A stretch of DNA of 64,000 bases from Ariolimax columbianus (Eukaryota > Mollusca > Gastropoda > Stylommatophora > Arionidae). The position numbers and the translations under genes were made by a program. Location: the NCBI GenBank assembly GCA_036924085.1, contig JAVGWX010000011.1:91818819-91882818 (forward strand), read 5' to 3'. Positions within the stretch are counted from its first letter, which is position 1. Each line of letters begins with the position of its first letter. This document shows, piece by piece, positions 55,301-64,000 of this stretch. The notes under the pieces are model-generated. The model saw nothing but the letters and a program-made list of their open reading frames with translations. It was not told where the DNA came from and searched no databases.

Positions 55301-56019
55301 TCCCTGACATCCAGACAAACTCACATATCCGTTACATCAATACAGCCCCAACCACAAAGAGTCACTGACTCTGCACTGCTTTGATGTGTAATGATACTCT
55401 ACTTCCTCCCTCTCCCTCCTCCTCTCTATATGAGAGTCAGTCCACTGCCTCCCCACCCTTCTCTTTATGTCAGTCAGTCTGTAACAGATCTTAGCTGAAT
55501 AGACATATTATATGTAGGAACTTATATGTTTTACCATGTAACAGCTGGGAGGTAGGCACAGGCATGTTTTAACATGTAACGGCTAGGAGGGTGATAGACA
55601 AGGTGAAGACAGCCATTTTTCTTTTTGGGAGGGGGGGGGATTTATCTGAAGCACCTTGTCAGTGCAGATGTACTCTTTCCCGCCAGAATTTTAGTAATCA
55701 GAGCTTACGGTTTATCTCGAACCACGCAGGTAGAAGTTTAGGTAATCTGAGGAAGCATTACAGATAACACCAGCCATGTGTCGAGGCGCATGTCACAGAT
55801 AGAGGTGGTAGCCAGATAGAACAGGTAGATTTGCCGTCGATAAACCCGCGTCGTCTCGAACTACCGCGATCAGGATGGGAGAAAATGGAAGGCAGGTGGA
55901 TTAAACGCGCACCGTTTGGTAATCGCGCGATCCGGGGATGCAGATCCAACACGTCTCAGGGATAAAGACTAACAAGGACACGTCACTTCAGAGACAGAGG
56001 TAGGCTAGACAGAAACGTT

Positions 56020-56310
56020 CAGTTGAGAGCTGGCGACAGAGAGAAAGACAGTTGAAAGCTGGCAACAGAGAGAGAGAGAGACAGTTGAGAGCTGGAGAGA
56101 GAGAGAGAGAGACAGTTGAGAGCTGGTGACAGAGAGAGAGAAAGAGAGAGAGAGAGAAAGACAGTTGAGAGCTGGTGACAGAGAGAGAGAAAGAGAGAGA
56201 GAGAGAAAGACGGTTGAGAGCTGGTGACAGAGAGAGAGAGACAGTTGAGAGCTGGTGACAGAGAGAGAGAAAGAGAGAGAGAGAGAGAAAGACAGTTGAG
56301 AGCTGGTGAC

Positions 56311-56341
<31 letters not shown>

Positions 56342-56445
56342 AAGACGGTTGAGAGCTGGCGACAGAGAGAGAGAGAGAGAGTTGAGAGCTGGTGACAGAG
56401 AGAGAGAGAGAGACAGTTGAGAGCTGGTGACAGAGAGAGAGAGAG
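56020..56445. repeat. GAGAGAGA plus gttgagagctggtgaca repeat
   Basis: Units of variable length combining gacagttgagagctggtgac with (GA)n. Confidence 0.94.
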
Positions 56446-56808
56446 AGTTGAGATCTGGTGACGGAGAGAGAGAGTTGAGATCTGGTGATGGAGAGAGAGA
56501 GTTGAGATCTGGTGATGGAGAGAAAGAGTTGAGATCGGGTGATGGAGAGAGAGAGTTGAGATCTGGTGATGGAGAGAGAGAGTTGAGATCGGGTGATGGA
56601 GAGAGAGAGTTGAGATCTGGTGATGGAGAGAAAGAGTTGAGATCGGGTGATGGAGAGAAAGAGTTGAGATCTGGTGATGGAGAGAGAGAGTTGAGATCTG
56701 GTGATGGAGAGAGAGAGTTGAGATCTGGTGATGGAGAGAAAGAGTTGAGATCTGGTGACGGAGAGAAAGAGTTGAGATCTGGTGACGGAGAGAGAGAGAG
56801 TTGAGATC
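56445..56808. repeat. 27-bp minisatellite, ~13 copies
   Basis: Units gttgagatctggtgatggag plus agagaga, derived from the preceding repeat and homogenised. Confidence 0.95.
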
Positions 56809-56959
56809 GACACGCAGCGGAGAGTAAACACATCAGAGAAAGATTTGAGGGTAGACAGAGTTGAGCTATTCAGATGAGAGACACATTAGAGCGAGATTGA
56901 GCGCGAGATAGGGATTTGGAAGACAGTGACATTGATCTCGACATAGAAGAGACATTCAG

Positions 56960-59900
56960 TTGAGAGGCACATGACATGAGAGACACATGAGATGAGAGAC
57001 ATGAGATGAGAGAAACATGAGATGAGAGACATGAGATGAGAGAAACATGAGATGTGAGACATGAGATGAGAGACATGAGATGAGAGACACATGAGAGACA
57101 CATGAGATGAGAGAGACATGAGATGAGAGACACATGAGATGAGAGATGAGTTGAGAGGCATGAGATTAGACATGAGATGAGAGAGAGATGAGATGAGAGA
57201 GACATGAGATGAGAGACACATGAGATGATAGAAATGAGATGAGAGTCACATGAGATGAGAGACATGAGATGAGAGACATGAGATGAGAGACACATGAGAT
57301 GAGACACATGAGATGAGAGACACATGAGATGAGAGACATGAGATGAGAGACACATGAGAGAGACATGAGATGAGAGACATGAGATGAGAGACATGAGATG
57401 AGATACATGAGATGAGAGACACATCAGATGAAAGACACATGAGATGAGAGACACATGAGATGAGAGACATGAGATGAGAGACACATGAGAGACACATGAG
57501 ATGAGAGACACATGAGATGAGAGACATGAGATGAGAGACAGATGAAAGACACATGAGATGAGAGACACATGAGATGAGAGACATGAGATAAGAGACACAT
57601 GAGAGACACATGAGATGAGAGACACATCAGATGAAAGACACATGAGATGAGAGACACATGAGATGAAAGACACATGAGATGAGAGACACATCAGATGAAA
57701 GACACATGAGATGAGAGACACATGAGATGAAAGACACATGAGATGAAAGACACATGAGATGAGAGACATGAGATAAGAGACACATGAGAGACACATGAGA
57801 TGAGAGACACATGAGATGAAAGACACATGAGATGAGAGACACATGAGATGAGAGACATGAGATAAGAGACACATGAGAGACACATGAGATGAGAGACACA
57901 TCAGATGAAAGACACATGAGATGAGAGACACATGAGATGAAAGACACATGAGATAAGAGACACATGAGATGAGAGACATGAGATGAGAGACACATGAGAT
58001 GAGAGACATGAGATGAGAGACTCATGAGATGAGAGACACATGAGATGAGAGACACATGAGATGAAAGACACATGAGATGAGAGACACATGAGAGACACAT
58101 GAGATGAGAGACACATGAGAGACACATGAGATGAGAGACACATGAGATGAGAGACATGAGATGAGAGACACATGAGAGACACATGAGATGAGAGACACAT
58201 GAGATGAGAGACATGAGATGAGAGACATGAGATGAGAGACACATGAGAGACACATGAGATGAGAGACACATGAGAGACACATGATATGAGAGACACATGA
58301 GATGAGAGACATGAGATGAGAGACATGAGATGAGAGACATGAGATGAGAGACACATCAGATGAAAGACACATGAGATGAGAAACATGAGATGAGAGACAC
58401 ATGAGAGACACATGAGATGAGAGACACATGAGATGAGAGACATGAGATGAGAGACACATGAGAGACACATGAGATAAGAGACACATGAGAGACACATGAG
58501 ATGAGAGACACATGAGATGAAAGACACATGAGATGAGAGACACATGAGATGAAAGACACATGAGATGAGAGACACATGAGATGAGAGACATGAGATGAGA
58601 GACACATGAGATGAGAGACATGAGATGAGAGACTCATGAGATGAGAGACACATGAGATGAGAGACACATGAGAGACACATGAGATGAGAGACACATGAGA
58701 TGAGAGACATGAGATGAGAGACACATGAGAGACACATGAGATGAGAGACACATGAGAGACACATGAGATGAGAGACATGAGATGAGAGACATGAGATGAG
58801 AGACACATGAGAGACACATGAGATGAGAGACATGAGATGAGAGACATGAGATGAGAGACACATGAGAGACACATGAGATGAGAGACACATGAGAGACACA
58901 TGATATGAGAGACACATGAGATGAGAGACATGAGATGAGAGACATGAGATGAGAGACATGAGATGAGAGACACATCAGATGAAAGACACATCAGATGAGA
59001 GACATGAGATGAGAGACACATGAGAGACACATGAGATGAGAGACACATGAGATGAGAGACATGAGATGAGAGACAGATGAGAGACACATGAGATGAGAGA
59101 CACATGAGATGAGAGACATGAGATGAGAGACACATGAGATGAGAGACATGAGATGAGAGACATGAGATGAGAGACACATGAGAGACACATGAGATGAGAG
59201 ACACATGAGATGAGAGACATGAGATGAGAGACATGAGATGAGAGACACATGAGATGAGAGACATGAGATGAGAGACTCATGAGATGAGAGACACATGAGA
59301 TGAGAGACACATGAGAGACACATGAGATGAGAGACACATGAGATGAGAGACATGAGATGAGAGACACATGAGAGACACATGAGATGAGAGACACATGAGA
59401 GACACATGAGATGAGAGACATGAGATGAGAGACATGAGATGAGAGACACATGAGAGACACATGAGATGAGAGACATGAGATGAGAGACATGAGATGAGAG
59501 ACACATGAGAGACACATGAGATGAGAGACACATGAGAGACACATGATATGAGAGACACATGAGATGAGAGACATGAGATGAGAGACATGAGATGAGAGAC
59601 ATGAGATGAGAGACACATCAGATGAAAGACACATCAGATGAGAGACATGAGATGAGAGACACATGAGAGACACATGAGATGAGAGACACATGAGATGAGA
59701 GACATGAGATGAGAGACAGATGAGAGACACATGAGATGAGAGACACATGAGATGAGAGACATGAGATGAGAGACACATGAGATGAGAGACATGAGATGAG
59801 AGACATGAGATGAGAGACACATGAGAGACACATGAGATGAGAGACACATGAGATGAGAGACATGAGATGAGAGACACATGAGAGACACATGAGATGAGAG

Positions 59901-60380
59901 ACACATGAGATGAGAGACAGATGAGAGACACATGAGATAAGAGACACATGAGATGAGAGACACATGAGATGAGAGACACATGAGATGAGAGACAGATGAG
60001 AGACACATGAGATGAGAGACATGAAATGAGAGACACATGAGAGACACATGAGATGAGAGACACATGAGAGACACATGAGATGAGAGACACATGAGATGAG
60101 AGACATGAGATAAGAGACACATGAGAGACACATGAGATGAGAGACACATCAGATGAAAGACACATGAGATGAGAGACACATGAGATGAAAGACACATGAG
60201 ATGAGAGACACATGAGATGAGAGACATGAGATGAGAGACACATGAGATGAGAGACATGAGATGAGAGACTCATGAGATGAGAGACACATGAGATGAGAGA
60301 CACTGGAGATGAGAGACATGAGATGAGACACATGAGATGAGAGACACATGATATAAGAGACACATGAGATGAGAGACATG
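56960..60380. repeat. 3.4 kb array of GAGATGAGAGACACAT units with 643-bp higher-order repeat
   Basis: Monomers of 13-16 bp (gagatgagagacacat, gagatgagagacat, gagagacacat) in a complex order. Long identical strings recur at 643-bp spacing (for example around 58,634-58,975 and 59,277-59,618). Multiple minus-strand Ser/Leu/Cys/His-rich frames, up to 493 codons, are by-products. Confidence 0.96.
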
Positions 60381-60499
60381 AGGGTTTTGTGGTGGGAGGT
60401 GGAGAACATTCAGGATTTGGTGACGGCGGGGGGGGGGGGGGGTGGAGAACGTTCATGGTTTTGTTGCGGGAGGTGGAGAACGAACGACGACCAAGAACA

Positions 60500-61950
60500 G
60501 AGACAAAACGTGAGCGAGGAAGAACAGCCGAGGTAGGAACCCTTCCAGTAGGTAACTACCCTCATATTATGTATTGGTCGTAATTACAGTCGTCAGTAGC
60601 AGATAGAGGCAGTCTGACAATGATCAAATGGATCAAATTTGACAGTCTATCCTGATCACGTCGATACCACTTTAATCTACCGCCGATGAAGAGGGAAAAG
60701 TACCACGGGTGTCTTACCTGGGTTAAGAACGTCCGGACTACCCTCAGCGATAATCCGCAATAATGTTCGATCGCAGAAGACCAGATTAATGTAACAGTTC
60801 CACCCTGAGGATGGGCGTTAAGGGCAGGTGTGATGGGGTCAGTGTCTCTGAGAACAAAGATGCTTGAATGTGTCGACACTAAGTCGACAAAGGAAAACAG
60901 GGGGTTGAGGGGAAGGATGTGTCTGGTACAGGTAGGGGTTAAGAGCTGACAATTTTCGCGTTCCGATTTGGGTAGTTAGGGGAGGGGGGGGGGGGGTCTT
61001 AGTGACAGAGGTCATCAAGTCTTGCACGACAATTTAGTGTGACAGGATTTCGGAGTGATTCGTTCCAATAGCGACTAAGTGGAGGTAAATCCAAACTTGA
61101 GAACGACTGTGTCTGAAATCCTGATACTGCTTTAGACTATATAATACTACGCAAAGTTTAATTCAAGCAGGCTATCCATTGATAGAGGGAGAGAGAGAGA
61201 GAGTGAGAGAGAGCGAGAGAGAGAGCGACTGAGAATTTAGCTAGGTGTCTGTCAAGCTCGCCGACTTTATAGAAGAGCAATTGATAGGCTGCTTTACGAA
61301 TGTTAGAGAGATGGAATGGAGGGCAGGGTGACTGAACCAGCATACGCAACTGTCTTGGCCAGTCGCTCTACAAGGTGTGTGCTTGGCGACCTGTGACTAG
61401 GAGAGATCTGGTAATGTGTGTGCGGGACACCGAGGAAACGATATGTTTCGGAGTGAGTGTATACGCAGATCAATTGAGTGTAAGATCACATGTGTGTATA
61501 CGTTGAACAGATTGAATGTGAAATGTCAAGATCACCTTCCTGAAGTGATCTGAATGTATAATGTAAAGATCACCTGCCTGAGGGGATCTGAGTGTGAGTG
61601 AATGCACAGAAGGCGATCGTGAGGACGAGTTATTGAGAGTGTGTTGAGGGTGCAGATAAGAGGAGGGAACTAGGTTGGATTAGTTGGGGGCAATATTCAA
61701 TAGCTTATGCTTACAACCTCTATAGTTGTTAATAATATATGTAATAGCTGAATACTTAGTTAAGATGTATTGCTTGTGTTGTTTGTAATTTCATTTCACT
61801 CACTTTAATCATTTTGTTTGAATGAGATATTAATAAATCTGCCCGCTGCTGTTTGATATGTTATTTGCTGTGTGTTGTCGTGAATGATGTGGATGCATGT
61901 GGTAACATTAAAGATAGAAAAACCCCAGTGAAAACCTAGACTCTGCCACA
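60500..61950 (+). mobile_element. Dispersed family B element, plus-strand copy
   Basis: Matches the complement of 37,487-39,130 in several blocks and ends in TAGACTCTGCCACA at 61,950. An AATAAA (near 61,835) lies about 115 bp before that end, as in a long terminal repeat. Contains a G tract at 60,984-60,996. No open frame with a recognisable domain. The left edge is uncertain. Confidence 0.5.
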
Positions 61951-62109
61951 TAAGGAGAGGAGAGAGAACTGGGTGATAACAGTTTTGAAAATGTTAGGTT
62001 TAGCTGTCCGAGAGTTTTAGCAAGCATGTTAGAGAATGTGTTAGAAAGGTATAATTGGTAGAAGTTAACATTCTGTTGTACTCTGTTTTTATTGAGATAT
62101 TGTTACTTG

Positions 62110-62580
62110 AATTAGTTTAGAATGAGTGTAGAGTGAGTGTACAGTGAGTGTAGAGTGAGTGTAGACCGAGTGTAGAGTGAGTGTAGACTGAGTGTAGAGT
62201 GAGTGTAGAGTGAGTGACAAGTGAGTGTAGACTGAGTGTAGAGTGAGTGTAGAGTGAATGTAGAGTTAGTGTAGAGTGAGTGTAGAGAGAGTGTAGAGTG
62301 AGTGTAGACTGAGTGTAGAGTGAGTGTAGAGTGAGTGTAAAGTGAGTGAACATTGAGTGTAGAGTGAGTGTAGAGTGAGTGGAGAGTTAGTGTAGAGTGA
62401 GTGTAGAGAGAGTGTAGCGTGAGTGTAGAATGAGTGTAGAATGATGGCAGAGTGGATGTAGCGTGAGTTTAGAGTGAGTGTAGAATGAGTAGGATGAGTT
62501 AGAGTGTAGAGTGAATGTAGAGTGAGTTTACAGCGAGATTAGAATGACAATAGAGAGAGTGTAGAGTGAGTGTAAAGTTA
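62110..62580. repeat. 11-bp GTGAGTGTAGA repeat
   Basis: About 40 imperfect units; the GTGAGT within each unit is coincidental to composition. Confidence 0.93.
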
Positions 62581-62659
62581 GATGGATTAGAGCAGACCCG
62601 TTTACCGTCTGCGACAGAGCTCCATTAAATAGAACGGTTCGGTCACAAGTCGACTCCCT

Positions 62660-62850
62660 CCTCCACCCTCCTCCTCTGTATATGATAGCCAATCCATTTC
62701 CACCCTATCTTCCTCCTCTCTATATGAGTGTCCACTCTCTCTCCCTCTCTCCTCTGTATATGATAACCAATCCATTTCCACCCTATCTTTCTCCTCTCTA
62801 TATGAGTGTCCACTCTCTCTCTCCCTCCTCCTCTCTATGTGAGTCAATCC
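62660..62850. repeat. ~80-bp tandem repeat, 2-3 copies
   Basis: Units containing ccaatccatttccaccctat and tatatgagtgtccactctct. Confidence 0.9.
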
Positions 62851-63290
62851 ACTCCCTCCCCCACCCTCCGCCTCAATGTGAGAGTCAGTCTACACTTTCC
62901 CAATCCTCATTTCGCCTCTGAACACATGTATTAAATACGACCTCTAATCTGACCCCCCCCCCCCCCCTCTCTCTCTCTCTCCCTCTTTCTTTCTCAATCC
63001 CCTCCCACAACTCCAAGGAAGGAAACCAACATTTGCCAAAAAAAGAGGGGGCCTACATTGAAGGTCATGGACGCTAAACACTTTCCACATTTCTATCCCT
63101 GTGGGTCTCGATCGTCTGTCTACTGAAGTTAACGTCACCCGTTACTTCTCCTCTCCCCCCCCCCCCCCCCCCCACCGGCAGATCTGCTCCCGGGAGAGAA
63201 TCTCCCGTAATGTCTATCTAATTCACTTCTCTACCAATTCCCCCCCCCCCTTTCCACCCTCTTATCGAACGTCTACAGCTTTAACACATG
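62851..63290. other. Non-coding spacer with poly-C tracts
   Basis: Unique sequence with C homopolymers at about 62,953-62,966, 63,156-63,172 and 63,241-63,250. No exon recognised. Confidence 0.5.
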
Positions 63291-63294
63291 AGCT

Positions 63295-64000
63295 CCATCA
63301 GCATGCTTATCCACACGCACCCACACACACCCACACACCCTCACAAACATACACACCCACCCACACACACACAAACACACACACCCACACAGCCACACAC
63401 AAACACACACCCACACACACCTACACACACACAAACACATACACCCACACAGCCACACACAAACACACACCCACACACACCTACACACACACAAACACAC
63501 AAACACATACACCCACACAGCCACACACAGACACACACTCACTCACACACACACTCTCACACACACTCTCTCACACTCACTCACACACTCACACACACAC
63601 ACACTCTCACACACTCTCTCACACACACACTCTCACACACACACACTCTCACACACACACACTCTCACACTCTCTCACACTCACACACACACTCTCAGAC
63701 ACACACACTCTCACACACACACACTCTCACACGCACACACACTCACACACACACACTCTCACACACACACACTCTCACACACACACACACACACTCTCAC
63801 ACACACACACACTCTCTCACACTCACACACACACACTCACACACATACACACTCTCTCACACTCTCTCACACTCACACACACACTCTCACACACACACAC
63901 TCTCACACTCTCTCACACTCACACACACACACTCTCACACACACACACTCTCACACACACACACTCTCACACACACACACTATCACACACACACTCTCAC
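63295..64000. repeat. CACACA/CTCTCACACA low-complexity array
   Basis: Begins with cacacacccacacagccac units and passes into acacactctcacacacaca units to the window end. Confidence 0.96.

Larger units (their letters stand above)
55480..62627 (+). mobile_element. Dispersed family A element, copy 3, greatly enlarged
   Basis: The left end TGTAACAGATCTTAGCTG matches the start of copies 1 and 2, and the next ~280 bp show scattered similarity (cagtgcagatgtactc; accacgcag). The right part near 62,588-62,627 (ttagagcagacc..taccgtctgcgacagagctcc) resembles the 3' end of copy 1. Between them lie a GA-rich array, the 3.4 kb 16-bp array, a family B copy and an 11-bp array. That this is one expanded copy, rather than two unrelated fragments, is inference. 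Confidence 0.4.

Noticed and set aside
55988..60456. Long minus-strand Ser/Leu/Cys/His frames, up to 493 codons, looking like secreted repeat proteins
   Set aside because: Entirely explained by GA-rich and GAGATGAGAGACACAT arrays with no signal peptide or unique domain.
55301..64000. Search for the next receptor exon (M3, SYTANLAAF)
   Set aside because: No matching coding sequence seen on the + strand; the exon presumably lies beyond the window.

Overview
The window is eukaryotic, and almost certainly metazoan, nuclear DNA. It carries ten short exons with GT-AG boundaries that read, in order and with matching codon phases, as a continuous internal segment of a kainate-type ionotropic glutamate receptor on the + strand. 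The surrounding DNA is tandem repeats and decayed transposable elements: CR1/L2-like, Jockey/I-like and RTE-like LINEs, tRNA-derived SINEs and a mariner. That mix, including a SINE with a motif common in molluscan SINEs, suggests a lophotrochozoan, probably a mollusc. This is an inference; no marker in the window fixes the species.

Layout. 1-11.8 kb has no recognised host exon: two CR1-like reverse transcriptase fragments and three large minisatellites (23 bp, 31 bp with a 1407-bp higher-order repeat, 24 bp). From 11,791 to 55,110 lies the receptor gene: four exons of the amino-terminal domain up to 35.0 kb, one more at 36.5 kb, the linker exons at 42.8 and 46.8 kb, the S1 ligand-binding exons at 48.2 and 53.2 kb, and M1 plus the pore loop at 54.9 kb. 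The start of the gene (signal peptide, first part of the amino-terminal domain) and its end (M3, S2, M4, C-terminus) are not found here. Introns run from about 1.3 to 16.2 kb and are mostly minisatellite. From 55.1 kb to the end, presumably the next intron, come a large repeat-rich copy of a dispersed element, a 3.4 kb array and CA-rich DNA. By a rough hand sum, about 35 kb of the 64 kb is tandem repeat.

The most unusual feature is where some minisatellites start. At exons 4, 7, 8 and 9 the end of the exon and/or the 5' splice site has itself been duplicated. In intron 9 about 32 near-identical 38-bp units each contain the last 25 bases of the exon and a perfect GTAAGT donor. The same local amplification has occurred inside LINE coding sequence (29-bp units at 22.56-22.83 kb). 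In a dispersed element present at 18.1-19.9 kb and inverted at 43.0-45.5 kb, different internal segments have been amplified in each copy. The locus looks like one in which short duplications are repeatedly seeded and expanded, including across functional splice junctions.

Long open frames over the arrays are by-products of unit lengths and base composition and are not listed as genes.
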